Counted from the stretch's first letter, positions 15,878-23,984 are shown. The stretch is DNA of 64,000 nt from Candidatus Lucifugimonas marina (GCA_029593915.1 CP046147.1:2046001-2110000), one strand, 5' to 3'. Made by a program: numbers and translations. Notes: generated by a model not told the origin, from the sequence alone.

Positions 15878-16708
15878 TTATCTCGAATTCGCAGCCAGCT
15901 TAAGCCTGGGCATGATCACCTCAGGTGCTGGTGCCCGGTATCCAAGTGAGCTGTGTGGTCGGATCGTGTTGTACTCCCTTCTCCACCGTTCCGTCAGTAT
16001 CTGTACCTCCTTCAACGAATAGAAGAACTCACGGTTTAGCAACTCATCTCTGAACTTTCCGTTGAAGCTCTCGTTGTAGCCGTTCTCCCATGGACTACCC
16101 GGTTCGATAAATAGTGTCTTCACTCCAACTCGCTCCAGCCAGTCTCGAATTGTCTTTGAAGTGAACTCCGGCCCGTTATCTGAACGAATGTGCTCCGGTG
16201 CACCATTAAGAACAAATAGTTCTGTCAGCGCATGGATCACATCGTTTGACCTGATACGCCTCGCCACCTTGATGGCCATGCACTCCCGCGTGTACTCGTC
16301 GATCACAGTGAGCATTCTGACCGCACGACCGTCCTCGGTTCTACAGGCCACGAAGTCGTAAGCCCACACATGTCCTTTACGTTCCGGTTTCAGCTTGATG
16401 ATTGAACCATCGTTCAGCCAGAGCCGTCCTCTTTTCGGTTGCTTCTTCGGAACCTTCAGCCCTTCACGTCGCCATATGCGTTCGACACGCTTGTGGTTCA
16501 CATGCCAGCCACGATCCCTTAGCAATGCTGTGATCCGGCGATAGCCGTACCTGCCGAACCGCACTGCAAGCTTGACGATTTCGGCAGTCAGCGATTCTTC
16601 GTCATCTCTCAACTTCAAAGCTCGACGTTGTGTTGGTCTGGGCTGGTTGAGCACCATACAGGCTCTTCGCTCAGATACTCCAGGAAGTATTCGCTGGACG
16701 TGTTTCAC
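15878..16708 (-). CDS. IS3-family transposase OrfB (DDE integrase core)
   Basis: A 276-residue catalytic part of the transposase. An HTH_21 segment (RFGRYGYRRITALLRDRGW) precedes the rve integrase core with the DDE triad: Asp in VWAYDF, Asp in IRSDNGPEF and Glu in WENGYNESFNGKFRDELL. The frame extends upstream in phase through LSPSRRGKC, so in vivo it is probably made as an OrfAB fusion by -1 frameshifting near the end of orfA. GTG 16708 gives the shortest product. No disruptive mutation is visible, so the element may still be active. Confidence 0.92.
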   Translation of the reverse strand: MKHVQRILPGVSERRACMVLNQPRPTQRRALKLRDDEESLTAEIVKLAVRFGRYGYRRITALLRDRGWHVNHKRVERIWRREGLKVPKKQPKRGRLWLNDGSIIKLKPERKGHVWAYDFVACRTEDGRAVRMLTVIDEYTRECMAIKVARRIRSNDVIHALTELFVLNGAPEHIRSDNGPEFTSKTIRDWLERVGVKTLFIEPGSPWENGYNESFNGKFRDELLNREFFYSLKEVQILTERWRREYNTIRPHSSLGYRAPAPEVIMPRLKLAANSR

Positions 16709-16731
16709 GCACTTACCGCGACGTGAAGGGC

Positions 16732-17010
16732 TCAGAAGTTTCCCTCTGCCGCTTCTTTCAGGATCTGTTTATCCAGAGCAAGATCGGCAACCGTTCGCTT
16801 CAGTCTTGCGTTTTCTTTCTCAAGCTTCTTGAGCTTCTTTGCCTGGTCGAGATCGAGTCCACCGTACTCACGTCGCCACCTGTAATAGGTGTGATCTGTA
16901 ACACCGATCTCTCGTACTGCCTGACCTACGCTCTTGCCACCTGCAACGGCAACCTCGACTTGCCGGAGCTTGTTTAGGACCTGCTCCGGACTATGACCTT
17001 TTCTTGGCAT
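16732..17010 (-). CDS. IS3-family transposase OrfA (HTH)
   Basis: A 92-residue DNA-binding protein starting MPRKGHSPEQVLNKLRQVEV, with a helix-turn-helix (KSVGQAVREIGVTDHTYYRW) and a leucine-zipper-like coil (KKLKKLEKENARLKRTVADL) ending LDKQILKEAAEGNF. This is the standard OrfA layout: terminal-repeat recognition plus dimerisation. It lies upstream of orfB in a different phase, as expected for programmed frameshifting. Confidence 0.92.
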   Translation of the reverse strand: MPRKGHSPEQVLNKLRQVEVAVAGGKSVGQAVREIGVTDHTYYRWRREYGGLDLDQAKKLKKLEKENARLKRTVADLALDKQILKEAAEGNF

Positions 17011-17164
17011 TTCTGCCTCCCTTCAATTCAACCAGTATCTGATTTTTCAACTGGATACGTTTGAGGGGGGCAGGTCACTTCAAGAAGAGTCAGTCGTCCT
17101 ATCTATTACACCACCACCTATCAACTACGTTGGGCGAATTCCGGTACGCAATTTATGGCTACTG

Positions 17165-18202
17165 ATGCTCTACGCCTCCGATAGCTTCAAACACCTCGGA
17201 GATAAAAATGTAGAGGTTGAAGAGAATCCTGAAAACATCCCTGATCTAGTTGCTGAATTACTGGCCGACGCAGTTGAACACCGGATAAGACGGAATCTGA
17301 CTTTCGGTTATCGGCAGAGAAACGAGACCCTGTCAAGAGTTCGTGGACGTATCGACCACCTTCAAACGGCTCGACGTCAACTGATGAGTAAGGGTCAGAT
17401 CGCATGCGTATTCGAAGACTTCACAATCGATACCCCTCGCAATCGGATGGTGTGCGCAGCGCTAACATCGGCCGCTAGAATCGTGCGAAGTACTGCGATC
17501 TCCCGACGCTGCAACTCTCTCGCAAATCGGCTCATATCCATGGGGGTCAGCAGTCGGACTACAAGTAGACATGATTTACAGCTGAATCAGTTCGGGCGTA
17601 ATGACAGAGCTGACCGGCAGATGGTTGAACTCGCCAAGCTTATTTTTGACCTACGTCTCCCAACCGAAGAAGCCGGTCCAACAAAATTGTTTGCGCCTGA
17701 CCGAGAAGAGCACTGGATTCGATCGCTGTTTGAAAAAGCCGTTCTCGGTTTCTACAAACTTAAACTGATCTCCGATAGTTGGAAGGTTTCAGGGGGCACC
17801 CGACTCTATTGGCAAATCGAGGATGCGTCGTCCGGCATAGAGGATATTCTTCCCGGAATGATTACAGACATTGTTCTGGATCTGCCGAACAACCAAGGCC
17901 GGATAATTATCGACACAAAGTTCACTTCTGTTGTGACCTCAGGACGATTCAGATCACAGAGCCTCAAGAGCGGCCACATCTACCAGATATATGCCTATCT
18001 CAACTCTCAGAACGGTAACGGACACCCACTCGCCGAGGTTGCCAGCGGTTTGATGCTTCACCCCTCAATAGATGAAGAAGATGAAGAAATTGATGAGTGG
18101 GTTACGATCCAAAATCACAAAATCCGTTTTGCCACGGTCGATTTAACTCAGGACCCGAGCAGCATCAGCACGCAGTTGCTCAAGATCATTGATGCGCAGT
18201 AG
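17165..18202 (+). CDS. mcrC: McrC-like restriction subunit, 5' end cut off by the IS element
   Basis: The frame continues upstream of ATG 17165 through SITPPPINYVGRIPVRNLWL back to 17081 at the IS edge, with no start codon. The IPVRNLWLLMLYASD segment matches the N-terminus of McrC. The C-terminal PD-(D/E)xK nuclease has GMITDIVLDL then GRIIIDTKF, the acidic residues and Lys expected. McrC is the nuclease partner of the GTPase McrB in modification-dependent restriction. No McrB gene is present in the window. Translation from 17165 would lose the first conserved strand. I read this as an orphan, probably inactive remnant. Confidence 0.8.
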   Translation: MLYASDSFKHLGDKNVEVEENPENIPDLVAELLADAVEHRIRRNLTFGYRQRNETLSRVRGRIDHLQTARRQLMSKGQIACVFEDFTIDTPRNRMVCAALTSAARIVRSTAISRRCNSLANRLISMGVSSRTTSRHDLQLNQFGRNDRADRQMVELAKLIFDLRLPTEEAGPTKLFAPDREEHWIRSLFEKAVLGFYKLKLISDSWKVSGGTRLYWQIEDASSGIEDILPGMITDIVLDLPNNQGRIIIDTKFTSVVTSGRFRSQSLKSGHIYQIYAYLNSQNGNGHPLAEVASGLMLHPSIDEEDEEIDEWVTIQNHKIRFATVDLTQDPSSISTQLLKIIDAQ

Positions 18203-18306
18203 TCAGGCAATCACGCTCTATAGTTCGGTTCTGTCAGAACCTTGATTAGAAAGCCAAACTGGTCTCTGGCTAATCGACTTACGGTTCAGCTAATTTCCTG
18301 AGCGGC

Positions 18307-19209
18307 TCAGAGTAAATTTCTGTAGTACTGAATTACTGATTCTCTTGGTGGTGACTTCCCTTGAATTATGGGAGGAGGAGGTTGGTTTCTCCACCTTTGC
18401 GATTCGATCACTGCCTCTGCAGGGACGCGTTCTTTCCATCTCGTGGAATTCAGCTTTCCTGCGAACCCACCGAACGTCCGAAAGATGTTGTCTTGGAGTG
18501 GATTTGGTTCGTTCGGAGCCGGGCGCCCGCCTAGATAGAAATGTGATATCAGATGACCTTGGGCCCTAGCGTGGTTCTCAACCCCAGCTCGATATCTCTC
18601 ACTGTCTGGCTGCACCAACGTACAGTCGTAATAGCGATTGCGTAGTTGGGCATGGTCAATTGGCTGGTGACACATTAGACAGAAAACAGGTGCAGCGTCT
18701 TCCCAGAAGTTATCAAAAGCAGCTCCAAAACTCGGATCGAAGTTAATTTTCGGGCCGTCCCAAATTACTGCAAGCCCTAACTTAATCCAGGTATCCATAT
18801 TGCCATCCCATCTGTAGAACAAATCGTCGAGTACTTCGTACACCGTCCGAGGAGAGCATGGAACCCTCGCAGCTATTTCGGTTATCGGCCTTCCAACCTG
18901 AAACGAAACCAATACGCGACGGATAGCGGGTAGCGTGCGATCTTTGAGTTCCACCCGATTGACTGTTTTCGCCGGGCTATATGGTTCCTGTCCGAACCAC
19001 CTCAATTGATCTGCAAGCGATGGGAGGGCATCCCAATATCGATTTCCGTGTTCCAAAAAGCGCGGATGCTCGTTCTCGTCAATTACATACGCACGATCAT
19101 CTGTTTCAACCTTGAACGGTGAACTTGGGAGGTTCGATTGGGTATTCGTTTGTTGATTTACGGTGTCGAGCCTACGATTCGACTCTGGTTTCTTCTTGAA
19201 CAATCTCAT
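18307..19209 (-). CDS. hypothetical protein with HTH-like and Cys/His-rich regions
   Basis: Unrecognised 300-residue protein. The first 60 residues are polar. A segment near 103-135 (VGRPITEIAARVPCSPRTVY) reads like a helix-turn-helix. A later CLMCHQPIDHAQLRNRYYDC has a CxxC and further Cys/His that could bind zinc. The C-terminus is Pro/Arg-rich. It lies in the accessory stretch between the IS element and tRNA-Pro, 102 bp after the small basic protein gene on the same strand. It may be a DNA-binding protein of a mobile or defence locus, but nothing shows this directly. Confidence 0.5.
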   Translation of the reverse strand: MRLFKKKPESNRRLDTVNQQTNTQSNLPSSPFKVETDDRAYVIDENEHPRFLEHGNRYWDALPSLADQLRWFGQEPYSPAKTVNRVELKDRTLPAIRRVLVSFQVGRPITEIAARVPCSPRTVYEVLDDLFYRWDGNMDTWIKLGLAVIWDGPKINFDPSFGAAFDNFWEDAAPVFCLMCHQPIDHAQLRNRYYDCTLVQPDSERYRAGVENHARAQGHLISHFYLGGRPAPNEPNPLQDNIFRTFGGFAGKLNSTRWKERVPAEAVIESQRWRNQPPPPIIQGKSPPRESVIQYYRNLL

Positions 19210-19311
19210 TTCGTGTGCTTCCTACGTGCGTCGACAGTGCGTGTTGCGTCTCTCACATGTGCGATTTTTGTTCGACCCAATCCGACAGATCGCTGCCAAT
19301 CAGTGGTTGTA

Positions 19312-19509
19312 CTACTCGCCACCCGACAGCTTTCCTTTCACATCATCTACAGGGGTACGTGAACGCTTGGCGAGTAGCGCTCTCGCATGGGCAGCGCTGA
19401 TCGTTCTCTCGAGATCTCTAGGGATCGGGGTGGATATCGAAACAACGTATTTGATCTTCGTTGCTCGCCTCCGACGTTTCTTGCTATTTGCAGGCATTTC
19501 AGGAAGCAC
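19312..19509 (-). CDS. small basic protein, homologue of the one at 8620
   Basis: A 65-residue protein: MLPEMPANSKKRRRR, then TKIKYVVSISTPIPRDLERT and ISAAHARALLAKRS. It shares the basic cluster, the x-Y-x-VSI-x-PIP strand and the HAxA helix with the frame at 8620-8799. In both loci a divergent plus-strand frame with SKAxFE...VPxM..LGE lies about 230 bp away. The repeated arrangement suggests a two-gene module of unknown function, perhaps a toxin-antitoxin-like or mobile-element accessory pair (inference only). Confidence 0.5.
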   Translation of the reverse strand: MLPEMPANSKKRRRRATKIKYVVSISTPIPRDLERTISAAHARALLAKRSRTPVDDVKGKLSGGE

Positions 19510-19555
19510 CTAAGTGCCGGATCTGATCGCCTTTAGTCAGACGTAGCCGGACGTA

Positions 19556-19828
19556 ATGTTCGAGCGGATACATGTGTCTCCTTCCCAACGAGTTGAAAGA
19601 TTCAAGGCTCATGGAGGAAACCGGGCGACTCATACCCGGATCTTCAGTGAGCTTCGAGTAATCGATCGAATGGAGACAAACATGTCTACGTCCGATGCAA
19701 TAACTTTCTTACCGCTCAGGCTGAATAGCGAGGGAATTGCCTCAAAGGCAAAGTTTGAACTGCATAAAACTCGATTGCGTTCAATCGTTCCCCAAATGAC
19801 CGAGCTGGGAGAGAGATTTATCCGGTGA
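19556..19828 (+). CDS. hypothetical protein, divergent partner of the small basic protein
   Basis: An open frame of 90 codons. Its C-terminal part (SEGIASKAKFELHKTRLRSI then VPQMTELGERFIR) matches the decayed copy at 8987-9172 in both protein and DNA. An internal ATG at 19681 (MSTSDAITFLPLRL..) would give a 49-residue product containing all the conserved sequence and may be the real start. No known family. Confidence 0.4.
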   Translation: MFERIHVSPSQRVERFKAHGGNRATHTRIFSELRVIDRMETNMSTSDAITFLPLRLNSEGIASKAKFELHKTRLRSIVPQMTELGERFIR

Positions 19829-19876
19829 TAATCGTGATCACGATTGTTGTGGCAATGCGGCTAAAAAATTAAATTC

Positions 19877-19903
19877 AAAGACCCAGCGCTAGGCTGGGTC
19901 TTT
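19877..19903 (-). terminator. terminator of tRNA-Pro
   Basis: The stem AAAGACCCAGC/GCTGGGTCTTT with a short loop is followed on the minus strand by a T-rich run (GAATTTAATTTTTT). It lies 16 bp beyond the CCA end of tRNA-Pro. Confidence 0.85.
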
Positions 19904-19918
19904 GTTGGGATTCTATGC

Positions 19919-19993
19919 TGGTCGGGGTGGCAGGGATCGAACCTGCGACCCCTCGCTCCCAAAGCGAGTGCGCTACCGCTGCGCCACACCCCG
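19919..19993 (-). tRNA. tRNA-Pro (anticodon TGG), CCA encoded
   Basis: A complete cloverleaf on the minus strand: acceptor CGGGGTG/CACCCCG, D arm GCGC-AGCGGTA-GCGC, anticodon arm CTCGC-TTTGGGA-GCGAG with anticodon TGG, T arm GCAGG-TTCGATC-CCTGC, discriminator A and an encoded CCA. It is followed by an intrinsic terminator. An exact copy of its 5' half lies 120 bp upstream. Confidence 0.97.
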
Positions 19994-20075
19994 ACGAAAA
20001 ATAAGTCTATCCAAGAAATTTCAAAAATTCCGGAAAAATCCAAAAAATCTTTTGTGCGGTATTGACTACTTCGGT

Positions 20076-20115
20076 CTCCCAAAGCGAGTGCGCTACCGCT
20101 GCGCCACACCCCGAC
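20076..20115 (-). repeat. duplicated 5' half of tRNA-Pro
   Basis: 40 bp identical to 19956-19995, covering the tRNA-Pro 5' end through the anticodon loop (CTCCCAAAGCGAGTGCGCTA and onward to CCCCGAC). The copy breaks off inside the anticodon stem, so it cannot fold as a tRNA. A direct repeat of a tRNA part bordering an accessory region can be an attachment-site scar left by an integrating element, but no integrase gene is visible. It lies upstream of the intact tRNA in its direction of transcription. Confidence 0.9.
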
Positions 20116-20469
20116 TCTGCTGCGTGAACCGTTATCGGAACAAAGCAACCTGACTATTGTAAAACCGTAAACGCGGATTCACATAACCCAATTTGCCCAA
20201 TTATTGACGAACTTTGAAAATTGCCCCCCATAAATACAGCTTTGCGGGTAAGTGAACGACTACTCACTGAAAGTTAAACTTTCGACATATTGCGCGTTTC
20301 GCCCAGATTATTGGTGCCAAATGTATTGTGATTCGTGTCGCCAAATGCGAGCGTTTAATAAGAGAACAGTTTCACCAGCTGATTTTTCACTTATTTCAAA
20401 CTTTTTCTAGATAAAGCGCGGATCTCTTTTTGAGACTGCGACGGAGTTCTAGCTACGGCAACCCTACGA
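20116..20469. other. non-coding gap before the MFS gene
   Basis: About 350 bp with no supported gene. It should hold the tRNA-Pro promoter (minus strand) and the promoter of the MFS gene. It is AT-rich with scattered short repeats; I see no clear operator or riboswitch. Confidence 0.5.
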
Positions 20470-21777
20470 ATGCTCCACCGGCAACGAACGACTCAAGTCG
20501 CCGACGGTTCTAACACTAACGCACGTCCTGTTCGACACCTTCGACGCGGCCACCCATTAGGCGTGCTTCGAAATAGTCAGTACCGTCGATACTGGGCTGC
20601 AGGGTTTGCAACTTTCACCGGCTTCAACATGCAAATGTTGATCCGCGGTTGGATGATGTACGAACTGACGCAATCTCCGTTCATGGTGACCATGGTCACG
20701 GCGGCAATGATGATGCCAATGCTGTTTCTTTCGCTCGTCGGTGGTGCTTTGGCCGACCGTGTTGATCGCAAGATGATCACAATGGCTTCAGACGTTACGC
20801 TGCTTGCCAGTTTCATTGCGTTATTCGGAATTTCAGCTGCTGGCATTATGGCGCCGTGGCACATCATCGCAATTTCAGTGGTGAACGGAATCGCATTTTC
20901 AATGGCAGTATCGGCACGCCAGGCACTGATTTCAGGTCTTGTGCACCGCGAACAAATGCGAACGGCGGTCGGTTTATCTGCAACGACGTATAACTCTGCT
21001 CAAATAATTGGGCCAGCGATCGGTGGCGTTATGCTTCCTATCGTTGGTGCTACATGGGCTCTGGCAGTTAGCGCTATCGTTGTGGTTCCGGCAATTGTTT
21101 TGTACTCATCACTGAAGCCTGTTCATCACGCCAGCGCGAACGATGCGCAAGGTTCTATCGTTGAAAATGTCAAAGCAGGACTTGCTTACGCTTTCCAAAA
21201 TTCAACTCTGCGATTCCTGATGCTTGGTGCGATGGTGATGATTCTCACCGTTGGACCGTTCCAGTCGCTCATGCCTGTTTTCGCAGAAGACGTATTACAT
21301 GTGGGTGCTGGCGGACTCGGAGTTTTGATGCTCGCTGCGGGTGTTGGAGCCCTGGTTGGTTCAATCAGTGTTGTTGCCATTGGCGAAAGCGTTGGTCACC
21401 AGAAACTAGAACTGATATTCGGTTTGCTTGGTGCAGCTGCCCTAGCGGGATTCGCCCTTTCGCCCTGGTACGCACTTTCGATTCCACTTGTGACTGTTAC
21501 AGCTTTCGCAACAACTGGTTTCATGGTTGTGAACATGACGGTGGTTCAAATCTCGACTCCCGACTACATTCGTGGTCGAGTGGTCAGCGTTCGTTTCTTG
21601 GTGATCGGTCTAATGCCGTTCGGTGCGTTGTCGATGGGTGGAGCCGCTGAGTCACTCGGTGCTCCGACTGCCGTTGCGATCATCGCCGTTATCGGAGCTA
21701 TAGGTTTTGCGTTGGTGCAGATCGCTTCTCGCATCTTCTCCACACCAGACTCTCAGCAAACTCCCAGCAATTCGTAA
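20470..21777 (+). CDS. MFS transporter (EntS/MFS_3-like exporter)
   Basis: A 435-residue membrane transporter with about 12 helices. A polar N-terminus is followed by RYWAAGFATFTGFNMQMLIR. The cytoplasmic loop motif between helices 2 and 3 is GGALADRVDRK, typical of the major facilitator superfamily. NSAQIIGPAIGGVML and the ending ALVQIASRIFSTPDS fit the MFS_3 group that includes enterobactin and macrolide exporters. The substrate is unknown. It starts at ATG 20470, stands alone, and is followed by a strong hairpin at 21816. Confidence 0.9.
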   Translation: MLHRQRTTQVADGSNTNARPVRHLRRGHPLGVLRNSQYRRYWAAGFATFTGFNMQMLIRGWMMYELTQSPFMVTMVTAAMMMPMLFLSLVGGALADRVDRKMITMASDVTLLASFIALFGISAAGIMAPWHIIAISVVNGIAFSMAVSARQALISGLVHREQMRTAVGLSATTYNSAQIIGPAIGGVMLPIVGATWALAVSAIVVVPAIVLYSSLKPVHHASANDAQGSIVENVKAGLAYAFQNSTLRFLMLGAMVMILTVGPFQSLMPVFAEDVLHVGAGGLGVLMLAAGVGALVGSISVVAIGESVGHQKLELIFGLLGAAALAGFALSPWYALSIPLVTVTAFATTGFMVVNMTVVQISTPDYIRGRVVSVRFLVIGLMPFGALSMGGAAESLGAPTAVAIIAVIGAIGFALVQIASRIFSTPDSQQTPSNS

Positions 21778-21815
21778 CGTAACCGTAAGCACGAACGCCT
21801 AAAACTATTGTGTAT

Positions 21816-21886
21816 CGAGCAATTGGTGCCGGGTCATCGCCCGTGTCCGGCACCTGTTGCTCGTAATTTACGGGCGATCAGTTTTT
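21816..21886 (+). other. hairpin with possible pseudoknot / terminator element
   Basis: Stem 1 pairs CGAGCAA-TT-GGTGCCGG (21816-21832) with CCGGCACC-TG-TTGCTCG (21847-21863). Nine bases of its loop, ATCGCCCGT (21836-21844), are exactly complementary to ACGGGCGAT at 21870-21878, so an H-type pseudoknot can form. The second stem alone is followed by TTTTT (21882-21886) and could act as an intrinsic terminator. It lies between the MFS stop and the zinc-ribbon gene. It may simply terminate the MFS transcript, or be a structured leader for the small gene. Confidence 0.55.
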
Positions 21887-21941
21887 CGACACGGCGCATT
21901 TCGTGCGTCAGTCCTACCCTCATCACATGAGGAGAACCAAT

Positions 21942-22091
21942 ATGATCGTTTTCAAATCTTGCGTTCGGTGCATGGGTGACGTGCACGTAAAGTCCGACCA
22001 GTTCGGCGAGTACCTCGACTGTCTGCAGTGCGGGGCAACTACCGATGTTCCTGCTCGAATCGAATTTGGTGCACGCGCCGAAATCGCTTAG
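21942..22091 (+). CDS. small zinc-ribbon protein (49 aa)
   Basis: A 49-residue protein, MIVFKSCVRCMGDVHVKSDQ then FGEYLDCLQCGATTD, with two CxxC pairs forming a zinc ribbon. AGGAG at 21930-21934 is well spaced from ATG 21942, which strongly supports the start. It shares FKSC-x2-CM and the second knuckle with the 53-residue protein at 441, so the genome holds at least two members of this family. Function unknown. A possible RNA pseudoknot lies 56 bp upstream. Confidence 0.75.
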   Translation: MIVFKSCVRCMGDVHVKSDQFGEYLDCLQCGATTDVPARIEFGARAEIA

Positions 22092-22221
22092 TGCCTTACT
22101 AGATTCGGCTTGCTCGTCACGGTTTCCGTCACGGGAACCGGGTGTCCCGAACGTCAGGGGCGGGATACTATCTCTGCCTACGACTAGATCTATTCGACTC
22201 TGAGTCACAAGGCACACCCGA

Positions 22222-23268
22222 TTGAAAATCACATCCGTCCACGCTGTTTACCCAAAGTACAAACACACTGTTCCTTCCTGGCGCACACATCTCTGGCAGA
22301 TCGTAGTCAAGATTGAAACCGACACCGGCCAGGTCGGTTGGGGTTACGGCGGCGGCGGTAAGGCTGCGGTCGAGGTGGTCAACGGTCACTTCGCTGAGAT
22401 ATTGACTGGCAAGTCTTTCGACTCGGTTTCAGATATCGGTGATATTTGGGATTTCCTGTACGCCGAGTCGATTCCATACGGTCGAAAAGGCGTGGCGATC
22501 ATGGCACTTAGTGGGGTTGATCTTGCTCTCTACGACGCGCTCGGTAAAGCTGAAAACAAGCCAGTAGCTCTCCTCCTTAGTGACTCTCCCAAACAGCACA
22601 TGCGCTGCTATGCGACTGGTCCCGACACTGACTATTACGCCGATCTAGGTTTCACAGCTCAAAAATTTCCGTTTCGTTGGACTGGTGAAGAGTCGATAGA
22701 CGAAGGTGTTCGTTTAGCCGAAAAGGCTCGATCTGTATTCGGCCCAAAAGCCGAGGTTATGTTCGACGTTTACATGTCATGGGATTCAGTGATAACCCTT
22801 CGAATGCACGAAGCGTTGAAACACGTTGGCATTCACTGGTACGAAGATATTCTCACCCCCGATGACCTCATGGAACTGGGCGAACTACGTCCAAAAATCC
22901 AACCTGTGAACATGGCGGGTGGTGAGCATGAATTCTCGACTCATGGCTTTGCCGATATCGCCCGTGCCGGTGCCTACGACATATGGCAGCCAGACATCAC
23001 CTGGTGTGGCGGAATAACCGCAGGGTCACGAATAGTCGATATGGCGAAAGTCGCCGGTGTCGAGGTTGTTCCGCATCGCGGGGCTGAGACGTGGGGACTT
23101 CATCTTGTTGCGGCTTCGGACTGCGAAGATTTTGCCGAGATTCTGCCGGGGGTTCGAGGTGGTGCGAAAGACGATCTATGGATCGGCGAACCTGAAGTGA
23201 TTGATGGTCACATTGATATTTCTGACAAACCAGGATTCGGTGTTAAGCCAAACGAGGATCTGCTTTAA
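22222..23268 (+). CDS. enolase-superfamily dehydratase, L-rhamnonate dehydratase-like
   Basis: A 348-residue mandelate racemase/muconate lactonizing enzyme family member. Metal ligands are seen in MFDVYMSWD (Asp), WYEDILTPDD (Glu) and GGEHEFS (Glu). The catalytic His is in VPHRGAETWGLHL, a form found in L-rhamnonate dehydratases. It would dehydrate a sugar acid to a 2-keto-3-deoxy acid in the cytoplasm. The neighbouring HpcH/HpaI-type aldolase could cleave that product to pyruvate and an aldehyde, so the pair forms a plausible sugar-acid route. The start is TTG 22222, at the expected N-terminus MKITSVHAVYP. Exact substrate is inference. Confidence 0.88.
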   Translation: MKITSVHAVYPKYKHTVPSWRTHLWQIVVKIETDTGQVGWGYGGGGKAAVEVVNGHFAEILTGKSFDSVSDIGDIWDFLYAESIPYGRKGVAIMALSGVDLALYDALGKAENKPVALLLSDSPKQHMRCYATGPDTDYYADLGFTAQKFPFRWTGEESIDEGVRLAEKARSVFGPKAEVMFDVYMSWDSVITLRMHEALKHVGIHWYEDILTPDDLMELGELRPKIQPVNMAGGEHEFSTHGFADIARAGAYDIWQPDITWCGGITAGSRIVDMAKVAGVEVVPHRGAETWGLHLVAASDCEDFAEILPGVRGGAKDDLWIGEPEVIDGHIDISDKPGFGVKPNEDLL

Positions 23269-23270
23269 GC

Positions 23271-23957
23271 ATTGGAGCGGTCGTATTCGATCTGTTCGGA
23301 ACACTGATCGCTAACTACGATCGACTGCACTATTACGAGGTCATCGAACGAATGGGAGAAGCTGCCGGAGCTGACCCAATCGAATTCCGCAAACGATGGT
23401 ACGAGTGTTATGTCGAACGACTAACTGGTGTGTTTGCGACCGAATCGGAAAATATTCAATGGGTGTGCGATCAGCTGGGCGTAGCCCCCGAACCGGCTTC
23501 TATCGAACGCTCGAATCAGGTCTATCGTGAATTTGCTCTTCCCTTCCTGATGACCCCCAGAACATCGTCAGTTGAAATGCTTACCGCACTGAAATCTCGA
23601 GGTATCAAGACGGGATTATTGTCGGATTGCGGACCATGGGTTCCAGCGAACTGGGCAGACTCGCCATTTGCCGATCTAATCGACTTCCCGGTTTACTCAA
23701 GCATGAGCGGTATGAAGAAACCCAATGCAACGCTCTATCAAAACGCTGCACGCGGACTTGGGGTCAATCCGAGCGAGTGCATGTACGTAGCCGACGGCAA
23801 CGGAGAGGAACTAGTTGTCGCTCGTCAATTGGGCATGCGAGCAGTGAAGATCGAACCGTGGAACGAGCCCGGTTCTGCTCCAGACGCCGACTATTCAAAC
23901 CAGTGGGATGGCGAATCAGTCGACGCCTTGAGCGAACTTATCGAAATGATCGATTAG
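23271..23957 (+). CDS. HAD-superfamily hydrolase
   Basis: A haloacid-dehalogenase-like phosphatase of about 228 residues. Motif I is VVFDLFGTL, motif II lies in TGLLSDCG, the motif III Lys is in MKKPNATLY and motif IV is MYVADGNGEEL. The frame contains no ATG, GTG or TTG before motif I: the first ATG (23352) would remove the nucleophilic Asp. I therefore extend it to ATT 23271, just after the dehydratase stop at 23266-23268 (an in-frame stop lies further upstream). A rare ATT start or an error at the 5' end is possible. It is linked to the dehydratase gene by position. Confidence 0.78.
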   Translation: MGAVVFDLFGTLIANYDRLHYYEVIERMGEAAGADPIEFRKRWYECYVERLTGVFATESENIQWVCDQLGVAPEPASIERSNQVYREFALPFLMTPRTSSVEMLTALKSRGIKTGLLSDCGPWVPANWADSPFADLIDFPVYSSMSGMKKPNATLYQNAARGLGVNPSECMYVADGNGEELVVARQLGMRAVKIEPWNEPGSAPDADYSNQWDGESVDALSELIEMID

Positions 23958-23984
23958 CTGCGGTCAAGCAGCTTTGGCACCGGC

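Larger units (their letters stand above)
15848..17078 (-). mobile_element. IS3-family insertion sequence
   Basis: About 1.23 kb bounded by 13-bp terminal inverted repeats GTGACCTGCCCCC (15848-15860) and its complement (17066-17078). It contains orfA and orfB in the usual overlapping-phase order. No target duplication is evident: the flanks are ..TACGG and TTCAA... It sits immediately upstream of the open frame of mcrC, which continues to the edge of the element without a start codon. That indicates insertion into, or a deletion next to, the mcrC 5' end. Confidence 0.9.

Noticed and set aside
19919-20115. Two functional tRNA-Pro genes
   Set aside because: The upstream copy lacks the T arm, variable loop and 3' acceptor strand, so only one tRNA is intact.
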